Of a DNA stretch of 64,000 bases, positions 8,220-18,400 are shown in pieces. Origin of the DNA: CAVTWH01 sp963850915 (GTDB taxonomy: Bacteria; Actinomycetota; Actinomycetes; Mycobacteriales; Micromonosporaceae); contig CAWKND010000008.1 in NCBI GenBank assembly GCA_963850915.1, positions 124,001 to 188,000 on the forward strand, written 5' to 3'. The notes under the pieces are model-generated. The model worked only from the letters and a program-made list of their open reading frames with translations, was not told where the DNA came from and made no database searches. The translations under genes were made by a program, and so were the position numbers. Every line of letters begins with the position of its first letter. Position 1 is the stretch's first letter.

Positions 8220-8531
8220 GTGCGGCGCGAGGATCTGGCGCACGCAGCAGCCGACGCGGCACTGGGCGTACCGGGAGTTGCGCGGCTGAGTCCGGGCGCC
8301 CCGGTCGAGGTCTCCACCCAGTACGCGGGCGGCAAAGTGGTCGGGCTGCGGCTGGGCGAGGAGCGGGCTGAGGTACACATCGTCGCCGACCGGGTACCGT
8401 TGCCGCCCATCACCGATCAGGTGGCCGCCGCCGTCGCCATGGTGCTCGCCGCGGCGGGTGAGCCGAAGCCGGTCACCGTCGTGGTGGACGACATCGTCGC
8501 GGCGGCGGTCGACCGGCGTACCCGGAGCTGA
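8220..8531 (+). CDS. Asp23-like small protein
   Basis: This 103-residue protein (GTG start, 3 nt after the upstream stop) keeps the Asp23-like alternation: an N-terminal helix with GVPGVARLSPGAPVEV, then AEVHIVADRVPLPPIT and a helix before PVTVVVDDIV. It resembles a shortened Asp23 domain, as found in actinomycete clusters of this kind. The tight spacing on both sides argues for one transcript with the Asp23 and AmaP-like genes. The exact role is unknown. Confidence 0.75.
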   Translation: MRREDLAHAAADAALGVPGVARLSPGAPVEVSTQYAGGKVVGLRLGEERAEVHIVADRVPLPPITDQVAAAVAMVLAAAGEPKPVTVVVDDIVAAAVDRRTRS

Positions 8532-8534
8532 TGC

Positions 8535-9089
8535 ATGCGCGTCGTCAACCGGCTCGCCGGCATCGTCCTGGCCGTGGTGTTGATCGCGGTCGGCGCCTTC
8601 GTCATCGCCCAGACCGTGCTGTTCCTGGCCGGCCGGCCACCTTGGCTGCTGCCGCTGGAGTCGTGGCGGGACAACCTGTCCAGCACCGAGCTGGCCGACC
8701 GTAGGGTACTCGCGGTGGCGATCGTGGCGCTGGTGGCCGGGATCGCCGTACTGATCGCGCAGGCGCGCCGGCTCACCCCGACGCGGCTGCGCACGCTCGA
8801 CGGCGCCGACCCGCACTCCGAGAGCCGGGCGCGGTGGTGGCTGCAGCGGCGTTCGGTCGAGCGGCGGACGGCCGCGGCGGCGCAGGCGGTGTGGGGGGTA
8901 CACGACGTGAAGGCGCACGCGCACGGCAGACCCGCGGACTGGGAACTCTCCGTCACCGGGGACGCGGCCGCCGGCGAGGAGATGGTCGACGCGGTGGAGT
9001 CGGCGGTACGCCGGGAGATGGCGAAGCTCTCGGTACCGGCGGAGGTACCTGTCTCGGTGTCCCTGCGGCACTCCCGGAGGGTCGTGTGA
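8535..9089 (+). CDS. DUF6286-type membrane protein of the Asp23 cluster
   Basis: This 184-residue protein has two N-terminal membrane helices (about 8-32 and 56-76) and a cytoplasmic domain containing WGVHDVKAHAHGRPADWEL and VDAVESAVRREMAKL. Actinomycete Asp23 clusters commonly carry such a two-helix protein, annotated DUF6286. The ATG at 8535 lies 3 nt after the previous stop, and its TGA overlaps the next GTG (GTGA at 9086-9089), so translation is coupled. Confidence 0.8.
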   Translation: MRVVNRLAGIVLAVVLIAVGAFVIAQTVLFLAGRPPWLLPLESWRDNLSSTELADRRVLAVAIVALVAGIAVLIAQARRLTPTRLRTLDGADPHSESRARWWLQRRSVERRTAAAAQAVWGVHDVKAHAHGRPADWELSVTGDAAAGEEMVDAVESAVRREMAKLSVPAEVPVSVSLRHSRRVV

Positions 9090-9676
9090 ACACCGCGAAC
9101 CGGGTGCTGTGGAGCGTCATCGGCGGGGTGCTGGTACTCGCCGGAGCCGCCGGCATCCTGGCGAGCCAGGGCTGGCTGCCCGGCGTGGATCAGCACCGGC
9201 TGCTGTTCACCACGGACGCCGGGGCGACCTGGCACCGGTGGGGCGTCTGGGCACCGATCCTCAGCATCGCGGTTGGCGTAATCCTTGCGTTCCTTGGCTT
9301 CTGGCTGCTGCGGGCCGAGTTACGGGTACACGCCCGGCCCAGCCTGCCGGACACCAGCCTGCGTACCCCCACCGGCGCACCGGGTGCCGGCGGGCGTACC
9401 CGGGTGGACACCTCGGTACTGGCCCGCGCCATGCGCCAGGATCTGCAGTCCGACCCGTACATCAAGGGTGCGCACGTACGCATCACCGGCAAGCCCGAGC
9501 ACCCCGAGGTTTCCCTGCGGCTGGAGGTCGAGAAGGACAGTGACCTGCACCCGGTACGCGAGCACGTGAACCGGGCACTGGACCGGCTCGCGGCGACCAT
9601 GCCCGGTACCCCGACCATCGACGAGGTACTGGTCTCCGCCGCCCGTGGTGGCCGCCCCACCCGGCGCGTCAGCTGA
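9086..9676 (+). CDS. amaP: AmaP-like alkaline shock response membrane anchor protein
   Basis: This 196-residue protein (GTG start inside the upstream stop) has two membrane helices (NRVLWSVIGGVLVLAGAAGI and a second around ILSIAVGVILAFLGFWLL) separated by a short external loop. The cytoplasmic domain ends with DEVLVSAARG. This matches AmaP, which tethers Asp23 to the membrane. It ends the cluster, and its stop codon lies inside a bidirectional hairpin. Confidence 0.8.
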   Translation: MNTANRVLWSVIGGVLVLAGAAGILASQGWLPGVDQHRLLFTTDAGATWHRWGVWAPILSIAVGVILAFLGFWLLRAELRVHARPSLPDTSLRTPTGAPGAGGRTRVDTSVLARAMRQDLQSDPYIKGAHVRITGKPEHPEVSLRLEVEKDSDLHPVREHVNRALDRLAATMPGTPTIDEVLVSAARGGRPTRRVS

Positions 9677-9692
9677 CCGCTCCGGGTGGGGC
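9654..9692. terminator. Bidirectional hairpin between convergent genes
   Basis: GCCCCACCCGG (9654-9664) pairs with CCGGGTGGGGC (9682-9692) across a 17-nt loop. It overlaps the amaP stop and precedes the end of the large minus-strand gene, so it can terminate both. Confidence 0.65.
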
Positions 9693-9697
9693 GCACG

Positions 9698-12600
9698 CTA
9701 CGACGCGTACGCCTCGAACTCGGAGAGCTGCCCGGCCGGCCAGCCGGTGTTCCCGGTGATGGTCACCCGCAGGTAGCGCGCACTCGCGGCCGGGAACGTG
9801 ATGGTCACGGTGTTCCCGGTCGCCGGGTCGAACGTGTACGTGGCGGTCGCCACCAGTGTGGTGAACGTTGTCCCGTCGAGGCTGCCGGTCAGCGCGATCG
9901 TCTCGGTACGGGTGGCCCAGGCAGTGGCCGGTGGCAGCTTCAGGACGACCCGGCTCACGCTCTGCGCGCTACCGAGGTCGACCTGGACCCACTGCGGGAA
10001 CGCATTGTTGTTGCTCTCCCAGTAGGTGTTCTGCGTCGCCGTCGGCCGCGTTGCCCGATGGGTAGTCTGGGTGTGTGACGACTCGCTGGTTGCCTTGTTC
10101 AGCGCCAGGTTGCGTTGCTGGCCGGCACGCCGGTACCGGAGAGCGCCACCATCAGCGACGGGTTCGAGGCGTTGCTGGTGACCGTCAACGTGCCGGTGCG
10201 GGTGCCGGTCGCCGTGGGGTGGAACGTGACGCTGACCGTACAGGTCGCGCCGGCGCGCGAGCGTGCCGCAGTTGTTGGTCTGCGTGTAGTCGCCGGTTAT
10301 CGCTACCGCCGAGACCGTGGCCGTGGCGTTGCCGGTGTTGGCGACCGTCACCGTCTGCGCCGCGCCCGCTGTGCCGACCGTGGTCGCAGCCGAACGTCAA
10401 CGTGGTCGGGTTGGCGGTCAGCGTCGCCGAACCGGCCGGGGTCCCGGTGCCGGACAGCGGCGACCGTCAGTCGGGCCGTTGGTGGCGTTGCTGGTGACGG
10501 TGAGCGTACCGGTGCGGGTACCGGTCGCCGTGCGGGTGGAACGTCACCGTGACGGTGCAGTTCGCACCGGCCGCGATAGTCGCGCCACAGGTGTTGGCCG
10601 AGCGTGAAGTCGCCGGTCGCCGTGATCGACGAGACGTTCGCGGCGGCCGTGCCGGTGTTGGACACGGTGACGGATCTGCGATGCGCTGTTCGCGCCGACC
10701 GTCGTCGACGCGAAGCTCATCGACGTCGGGCTGGCCGGTGAGCGTCGCCGATCCGGTGCCGCCCGTGGTCGCGAACACCTCGAAGTCGGAGAGCTGCCCG
10801 GCCGGCCAGCCGGTGTTCGCGGTGATGTTCAGCCGGCAGGTAGCGCGCGTTGGTCGCCGGGAAGCTGATGCTCACCGTGTTGCCGGTGGACGGATCGAAG
10901 GTGTAGCCGGCCGAGCCGACGACGGTGGAGAAGTTCGTGCCGTCGGTGCTGCCCTGTACCGACAGCGTCTGGGTACGGGTGGCCCACGCGGTCGCCGGTG
11001 GCAGCTTCAGCGTCACCTTGCCGACGCTCGTGGTGGACCCGAGGTCGACCTGGATCCACTGCGGGAACGCGTTGTTGGCGCTCTCCCAGTAGGAGCTGGC
11101 ATCGGCGTCGGTCACGTTGCTCGACGGGTAGCCGCCCTGCGTGGAGGAGGACTGCGTCGGCTTGCCCGCCGCGATGTTGCGTGGTGCCGGTGCCGGTCAC
11201 GCCGGTGCCGGTCAGCTGCACCGCGATGGCGCCCTGGCCGTCGTCGCCGGTGATCGAGTAGACCGCCGACTGGGCGCCGGTCGTGCTGGGGTGAACGTGA
11301 CGCGTCTGGTGGATGACGTCACCGGGCGAGAGCTGCTGGCCCTCGGAGACCGGCGTGGTCGTGTTGAACGCGCCGACCGGTGGCGCCGCCTTCGTCAGGG
11401 TCAGCGTGATGTTGCCGGTGTTGGTGATGTCGAACGTCTGCGTCGCGGTCTGCGCCGACCGTCACCGACCCGAAGGCGACCGGGTTCGGGGTGATGGACA
11501 GGTGCGACGCGCCGGTCACGGCGTGTGCCGGCTGATCGGTACGGTGACCGACCCGGCGTTGCTGGCTCACCGAGAGCGAGCCGGTCTGGTTGCCGGCAAC
11601 CGTCGGCGTGTAGGTCACCGAGACCGCGACCGAGGCGCCGGCCGCGATGGTCGAGCCGTTGGCCGGGAAGCCGGTCGCGGTGAACGGTGCCGGCGGGCGC
11701 GGTGGAGCCGGTGATGGTGACCGCCGAGGTGCCGGTGTTGACGATGCTGACGCTGATCGTCTTGTGCGCACCGGTCGGTACCGTGCCGAAGGCCAGCGTC
11801 GACGGGGTCGCGCCGAGCCCGGGCTGGGTACCCGATGCCGTGCAGGTCGAGCGCGACGGTGCCGGAGTCGGTGGTGAACGACAGGCTGCCGGTGGCGCCG
11901 CCGGTCGCGGTCGGCGTGAAGCGTACCGGCACGCGACAGCGTCTGCCCGGTGGTCAGGCTGACCGGCAGCGCCGGCGGCGTGGCACCGAACGGCGCCGTG
12001 GTCGAGATCGCCGAGATGGTCACGGCGCGGGCCGCGGTCACGGTCACCGTGGCGTTGGCGGTGGCTGCCGACCGCGACGTTGCCGAAGTCGGTCGGGGAG
12101 CTGGTCAGCGCCGCTGTCGTGGGCCGGCCGAAGCCGAAAACCTTGCCGTCGCGGGTACCGACGAAGACCCGGTTGCCGTCGGTGGCCGGTACGGCGAACT
12201 TCGCGGCGGTGCCGATCGGCGCCGAGTAGCGCAGGTGCAGCTGACCGCCGACCGGCAGCGCGTCGTAGGCGCGGAGCTGGCCGTTGGCGCCGTTGGAGCC
12301 GTCGCTGTAGACGACCCAGACGATCGCCGACCCGGAGGTGGTGCCGGTGGAGGTGACGACCGGCGAGCCGGAGGTGTAGCCGAAGGTCGACGAGCTGGTC
12401 GCCGCCGAGGTGAGCACCGGCAGGCCCGCTGCCGTTGACGCCGTACTTCAGCGCGCGCAGGTAGCCCGGCGTTCTCGACGTCGTAGACGTATCCGCCGTC
12501 GCCGCCCCAGAACGCGGGGTGCCCCCACATGCCGTTGTACGGCCCGAGCGGCGGCCCGACCGACGCGTCCGTACCGCCGGCGCCCTGCGCGGTGCCGCCG

Positions 12601-13706
12601 AGGTTGTCGCGGTCGAGCAGGTAGACGCGGCCGTCCTTGCCGACCTGGACCAGCAGGTGCGGGTGGGCGGTGGTGCCGAAGCCGGCCGGCAGGGCCAGCG
12701 GGCCGCCGGAGCCGAAGTCGGTGTCGTCCTGGTCGAGCTTGGTGTTGTTGGTCGGGCTGAAGAAGTCCTTGGCGGTCAGCGATCCGTCGCGCGTTGACCT
12801 GCAGCCGGATCACCGACTCGGCGAGCGTGCCGGGCGGGCTGGTGCCGGGGCCGGGCGCGGGCGAGACGCCGTTGCCGGTGGCCACGATGATCCGGCCGGG
12901 GCCGTCGGAGACGAGGCCGCCGCCGGACTGCCAGATGCCGCCCTCGGCGTTGGACTTGCCGGCCTCGGTCGACCACAGCGTCGACATGGCCGGGGTGGTC
13001 GTCTTCACGCCGGCGATGTAGCCGACGTAGGGGCCGTAGTCGCAGTGGCTGGCGAACCCGGCGTAGACCACGCCGTCGAGCAGCAGCAGGCCCGGGCGCT
13101 GCGCGGCGGTCTCCGGGTTGAACGCGTTGGCCGGGTCGTTGCTCGGCGTGCCCTGGATGGTGACCGGCCAGCCGGTGCGCTCGACGCCGGTGGCCGGGTT
13201 GATCGAGTGCATGTAGAAGTGCGGGTGCGCGGCGTCGCGTACCGTCGTTGACCTTGGCCATGAAGTAGACCGCGTTGGTCGCCGGGTCGTAGACCGGCGT
13301 GCTGGTGATGCCGATGTTCGGTACCAGGTCGCCGCAGCCGAGAGTGGACGCCGGCCAGGCCGGCCCGACGCTGCGCGACCAGGTGATGGCGCCGGTCGCC
13401 GGGTTCATCCCGTAGATCCAGTTGTTCTCGGTCACCGCGATCAGCGTGCCGGCGACGACGATCGGCTGGGCGTACACCTGGCCGTTGAGGGTCGGTGGAG
13501 AACAGCTGGCCGAAGTCGGAGGCGGACACGGCGGACGGGCCGAGGCCGGGCTCGTTCTGGTCCCAGCCGGTGCGGCAGGTGTCGACCGAGACCGTGGTCT
13601 CGTCCGCCGCGGCCGGCCCGGCGAGAGCGACCGCCGCGGTAGCCGCGATCAGCACTCCCGCAGCCACTCCGGCAAGCAGCCGACCTGCCCGAAATCTGCG
13701 ACGCAT
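9698..13706 (-). CDS. Large secreted beta-propeller / ASH-repeat / discoidin-domain protein (many frameshifts as given)
   Basis: The pieces form one export protein of about 1330 residues. ATG 13706 starts a signal peptide (RRRFRAGRLLAGVAAGVL, cleavage after AAAD). The PQQ-like propeller follows: NNWIYGMNPATGAITW, GIWQSGGGLVSDGPGRIIVA, GKVFGFGRPTTAA. Next come ASH/choice-of-anchor-D-like repeats (SSPTDFGNVAVGS, PVRFTPTATGGATGSLSF and similar), each with VAFGSV-type starts. Two discoidin (F5/8 type C) domains close the protein, marked by SSYWESANNAFPQWIQVDLG and TYWESNNNAFPQWVQVDLG with AFPQW in both. More than ten frame changes occur. Those I worked through (near 13490, 12790 and 10832) are each cured by removing one G or C. 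It probably binds extracellular glycans. No catalytic domain is evident. Confidence 0.75.
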
Positions 13707-13925
13707 GACCTACTCCAGGGGGTGAGTGAGGCAATCCGTACCGAGATCGGAGCGACGATCATCGTTGGACCACAATGCAGCGAACCGTAACTTGGTCGAT
13801 ACGATCCCGCAAGATATTGACATCAGAAAGAAAAATGCAGACGCTTTCCTGTACGTCCGGCGCGAGGTTCTGGACCTGCGCCGCACCCACTCGAGGCCGG
13901 GAGGCAGCGGAAACTCGATCCGAAG
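13707..13925. other. Relatively A/T-rich intergenic region
   Basis: This 219-nt gap precedes two divergent features. The part around 13790-13850 is unusually AT-rich for the window and contains TTGACATCAGAAAGAAAAAT, a good -35-like TTGACA without a convincing -10. It may have been the promoter of the epoxide hydrolase remnant. Confidence 0.35.
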
Positions 13926-14420
13926 ATGCGCTCCGAGCGGTACGTCATCGAGGTCCCCGACGACCTCCTCGATGACCTGCGGACACGCCCGCGCCGCACG
14001 CGCCGGCCCGATCCCGCGCCCGGTCCGGCTTGGAGCCAGGGTGTGGACATCGGCCACCTGCGCGCCCTGCTCGACTACCGGGCGACCTTCGACTGGCGTA
14101 CGCAAGAGCGGCAACTCAACCGGCTGTGGCACCGGCTCATGCGGGGCCTGGGCTACGAGCGGTACGGCGCGCACGGCGGCGACTTCGGCGCGGGCATCGC
14201 CACCCACCTTGCACTCTCCGAACCGGACCGGATGACCGGCATCCACCTGAGCACCCCGGAGTTGGCGCCCTACACCGGCCCGGATACGCCGCCGCTCACC
14301 GGTGAAGAGGCCGCGTACCTGGCACGCGTCGAGCGCTGGGAGGCCACCGAACGGGGCTACAGCGCCGTACAGTCGACCCGACCGCAGACCCTCGGGTACG
14401 CCCTCGCCGACTCACCCGCC
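13926..14420 (+). pseudogene. Epoxide hydrolase remnant with internal deletion and lost C-terminus
   Basis: The N-terminus (YVIEVPDDLLDDLRTR, then WSQGVDIGHLRALLDY and FDWRTQERQLNRL) is the EHN domain of microsomal-type epoxide hydrolases. It then jumps straight to WHRLMRGLGYERYGAHGGDFG, which in intact enzymes lies roughly 60-90 residues further on, after the HGWP oxyanion-hole segment. That segment is gone, although the reading frame is kept. The sequence continues through GIHLSTPELAPY and GYSAVQSTRPQTLGYALADSPA and then stops resembling the family at about 14420, where the 3' end of the opposite-strand cyclase-like gene begins. The acid and histidine of the catalytic triad are therefore missing. 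I see this as a true relic, not a frameshift artefact. Confidence 0.8.
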
Positions 14421-14429
14421 AGGGACGGG

Positions 14430-15362
14430 TCAGTCCTTCCACCAGTCGAGTACCCGCAGCGCACGCAGCGTGTTCCAGCGGCTCGGCTGGCCGACTTCGC
14501 CTTCTATAGCGAAGTGGACGCTGCCGGGGTAGACGCGATCGAGCAGCCAGCGACCGTCGGGCTGCTGCTTCGAGCGGACAACCTCCACCGCCTCCGCCAT
14601 CCGCGGCTCCGGCTCGGCGCCGGAGTGCCGGAAGTAGTCGAGTGCGCGCAGCACGTCGTAGTGCCAGTAGTACGGGAAGGCGAAGTCCAGGTACGCCGGG
14701 TCGGCCACGTCGCCTGTGCTCTTGCGGCGGAACAGGCCACGCTCCAGCAGGTACTCCTCGCCGGCGCGGCGGGCCTGCCGTACCTCGGCGGAGCCGCCGG
14801 TCGCCCGCTCGAACCCGAGCAGCCCGTCCAGCACGTCGATCGTCGAGTCGAACGAGGAGCGCACCGATCCGTTCTCGGCTTCGCAGTTCCAGCCACCGTC
14901 GGCCAGCCGCTCGCCGAGAATCCGCGCCACGATTCCGGAAACGTCCACCCCGAAGTACGCGCCGGTCTCGATCGTCCGGCCGTTGATGCACGGCTCGACC
15001 TCGCCGTCGAAGTACCGCTGGCCCTCATGCTCCCACCGGCCGTGCTCGGCGATGAGCGGGATCGCGCGGCGGGCCGCGTCAGATGCCGGGTCGAGCCCGA
15101 AGATCTGCAGCGTCTGCAGGGTGTGCATGGTCGCCGTCCAGGGCTGCCCCGGCTCGCCGCCACGATAGGACGCCGGGAAGCAGGCGCCGCCGGCCCACAA
15201 CCCGTCGGCATCCTCGAGCGCCAGCAGCCGGGCACCCCAGCCCTCGTGCTCCACCCGCGCCCGTTCGGCGGCGACCTCGTCCGGCGGCGCGTCGGTGAGA
15301 TCGCGCAGCACCTGCCAGCGGATGGCCGGGTCGGAGTCGAGCAGCCAATCGAGCACCGTCAT
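14430..15362 (-). CDS. Squalene-cyclase-like alpha/alpha-barrel protein
   Basis: This 310-residue protein consists of helical repeats reminiscent of the prenyltransferase/squalene-cyclase alpha-alpha barrel: LLDSDPAIRWQVLRDL at the start, GRTIETGAYFGVDVSGIVAR, LADGGWNCEAENGSVRSSFD with a QW-like DGGWNCE, and a repeat near the end (QQPDGRWLLDRVYPG). Similar single-domain proteins are widespread in actinomycetes and are annotated as squalene cyclase or terpene cyclase. The DxDD protonation motif of true cyclases is not visible, so an actual cyclase activity is doubtful. It lies 53 nt downstream of the SecA-like fusion gene on the same strand and could share its transcript. Confidence 0.75.
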   Translation of the reverse strand: MTVLDWLLDSDPAIRWQVLRDLTDAPPDEVAAERARVEHEGWGARLLALEDADGLWAGGACFPASYRGGEPGQPWTATMHTLQTLQIFGLDPASDAARRAIPLIAEHGRWEHEGQRYFDGEVEPCINGRTIETGAYFGVDVSGIVARILGERLADGGWNCEAENGSVRSSFDSTIDVLDGLLGFERATGGSAEVRQARRAGEEYLLERGLFRRKSTGDVADPAYLDFAFPYYWHYDVLRALDYFRHSGAEPEPRMAEAVEVVRSKQQPDGRWLLDRVYPGSVHFAIEGEVGQPSRWNTLRALRVLDWWKD

Positions 15363-15415
15363 CGCCGCAGCGTAACCGCCCGGATGGCGGAGTGCATGCC
15401 CTGCCGACCGGCGCG

Positions 15416-18400
15416 CTAGGGCGCGGCGAGCTGGTCGGTGATCTGTACCTGGATGGTGATGAGCAGTCGCACGCTGTTCTCCCGCACCCCGGTCAGCAGG
15501 GTCCGGTACAGCTCAGCACCGGCCCGGACGTACGCGATCTCCGGGTCCCGGCCCTTGAGCCGGTCGAGGTTCGTCTCGTCCCACGCCTCGTCCATGCCGG
15601 CGAGGAAGTCACGCCACTCCGAGTCGATCACGCCCAGCACGATGCGCCGCTGCAGCTCGAACCAGGCCTCTTCGCCGAATTGTTCGCGCCGTCGGTGCAG
15701 CGCGCCGCGGACCAGCTCCAGGGCCTGCGACTCCACGGTTCGACGCTCCACGGTCGCGCCCCGGCGCCGCTGCAGACCGGCACCTCGGTTGGCCGGGGTA
15801 CCCGCACCGATCGCCAGCCGCTGCTCGCCGGCGGTCAACGCGAGGCGCTCCACGGTGTTGCCGCACAGGGCCGCCAGCCGACCGTTCAGCTCGTCCAGGT
15901 CATCGGGCGCGCGTACCGCCGCCGGTGTCCACTGCTCGACGTAGGCGCGTACGGTCTCCCGGGCGAAATCGTCGGTCAGCTCGGTCAGCCGGAGCCCGTC
16001 GAGTACCCGGTCGCGCAGCGTGGTCAGGCTCAGCCGGTACTCCTCCACCACGCCGTCCCAGCGCACGCCCACGGCGAGTGCCTCCACGTCGACCGCCGTC
16101 AGCAGGCGCTGGCGGGCGGCTATCCCCCGGCTCAGCATGGCGCCGCTCAACGGTTGGTCGCCGACCAGCGACGCGCCCAGGGTTGGTACCCCCTCGAGTA
16201 GGGCGTCGGTCCGGGCGAGATAGAACACCGCCTCGCCGGGCTCGCCCCGCCGGCCCGCGTGATTGGCCAGCCGCGTGTCACGTCGCTGGCTCTTGCTACG
16301 GCCGCAGCCGATCACCAGCAAACCACCGGCCGCCACGACGGCGTCGCGCTGCTGCGGACTGCCGTCTGTGCCGCCCAATGGCGCGTCGACGTGCGTGTGC
16401 CACGCGTTGACCGCCACCACAACCGAGCCCGGCGCGGCCGCGTCTTCGAGAATCCGCTCCGCCGCGGCGCGGTCGTGGGTGCTGACCGTACGCACCGCGA
16501 TCCCGCCCCCCTCGAGCAGCGCGGCCAACTCGCCGGCCTGCTGGTCGCTGGCCACATCCACGAGTACCGGCTGGCCCCGGCGATGTCGTTCGACAACCAC
16601 CTCGGCGACCGCCCGGGTACGCACCTCGTCGTCGCGGTACAGAACGTCCCGCCCCAACAGCAACCGGACCGGCCGGTCGGCTGGCACCGCCACCGCGTCG
16701 AGACCGTAGAGGCGTTGGTACGCCTCGGCATCCGCCGTAGCTCCCTCGGCGAGACCGGCCAGCGTCGGGTACTGGCGAAGGAAAGCCCGCTGCCGGATCT
16801 GTGCCTCCGGAATCTTCAGCCCGGTGATCTCGATCCGCTCCTTGGCCTGGATCGCCTGCTGAACGTCGCCGTTGTAGGTCACGGTGCTCTGCTTCACCGC
16901 GCCGGTAGATCGGTCCAGCAGCCGTACCTGCCCGTCCCGGACGAGGTAGTCCCGGCCGGCCAGGTAGAGCTCCTTCGCGTCCAGGGCGACCCCCAGGTGC
17001 CGTACCAGGTAGGCGTTCTCCGGCAGGTACAGGTTGTCCACGCCGACGGTGTCCTCGACCCAGGCGATACCGGCGAGGGTCGGCTCGGTCGACTCCCGCT
17101 GCCGATCGACCAGGTAGTGGACGCCGGGCTGGAGTAGCCGGGCGATGCGCGCGAACTCCACGAACCAGCGCGGCTCCGCCTCGGCCAAGCTGGTGACGTC
17201 GAAGTTCTGCCGGGCGTCATCGAGGAGCACGATGTCCGCTTCGTCGGCGACAGCGAAGTACCGGTCGGCGCACATCCGGTCCTTCGGCTCCAGTGCCCGG
17301 CCATCGGCCAGGTAGTCGAAGACGAACTGGGTCGGCGTGCCGTAGGTGAGCTCCGCCAGGTAGGCAGCGCGGCGCTCGGACTCGGGCGTGGCTACCGTGG
17401 TCAGCCCCGTACGCATGCCGAGCAGCGCGTGCACAGCGCGCGCCGCCGCGAAGTGCCCGTTGAGCGCGCGCTCATCGTGGACCAGCACGTGGGCACCCCG
17501 ACCGGCGAGCGCCCGCAGGTGTGCGGCGAGCACCATGGCCAGCCAGTAGTCGTCGCCGGGGCGCAGCTGCACGATCCGTCCGCTGTGCAGCGCCGCGGCG
17601 GCGACCAGTACCGGGTCCGCGCACGGTACCCCGATGATCCGCCGGATCGCCTCGCGGACCGCGGCGAACGCCTCCGGAAGAATCGCGTCGAGCGACTCGC
17701 CACGGGCCACCCGGCGGCGCAGCGAGTCGTTGAAGTGTCGGAGCTCCTCGTCGGTACGAGCGTGCATCGCGCCGTCCAGCACACCGATCGGCCCGACGAT
17801 CGCCGTCCACTCGAGCGCCCCACGGCGGCGCTGACTGACCAGTGCCCGACCGGCACTCGACGTCTCGGCCGGTACCACCTCCTGACCGGAGCGGTCCCGG
17901 TCGGCCTGTGCCATCTGGGCGAAGCGCCGTGCCTCGTCCCGTTCGCCGCGCGCGTCGTGAATCCGCCAGGCCGAGTACGCCGCCTGGGCGTGGCCCAGCT
18001 CCGCGGCGCTGCGGAACCAGCGCAGCGCCTCCTGCTGATCGTCTTCGCGCAGCAGTACACCGAGGGCGTACATGCCCTCCGCGTAGCCGCCGTGCGCGGC
18101 GATCCGGTAGTAGTCCCGGGCCTCACCGGCACGGTCGGACTCCTCCAGCAGCTGACCCGCCGTGTACGCCGCCTCGGCCTCGCCGAGCTCCGCCGCCCGG
18201 GCGAGCAGTCGCAGCGCTTCCTGCGGGTCGGGTACCCGCAACAGCCGACCCAGTGCCAGCAGGGCCAGCGGGTGGTCGCCCTGCGCCGCCAGCCGGTAGT
18301 AGCGTTCGGCTTCGTCGTCGCCGCGCGCGGCCAGTAGCCGGCCGGCCGCGTACGCGCTCTCCAGGTGGCCGAGTTCGGCGGCCCGGCGGTAGCTGTCCTC

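Noticed and set aside
7403..9071. Long minus-strand open frames across the Asp23 cluster
   Set aside because: They lie antisense to well-supported Asp23, DUF6286 and AmaP genes and are a product of high GC content; their translations are Arg/Gly/Pro-rich with no domain.
13775..13860. Possible tRNA or small RNA in the AT-rich gap
   Set aside because: No cloverleaf, conserved T-loop or strong hairpin could be found by eye.
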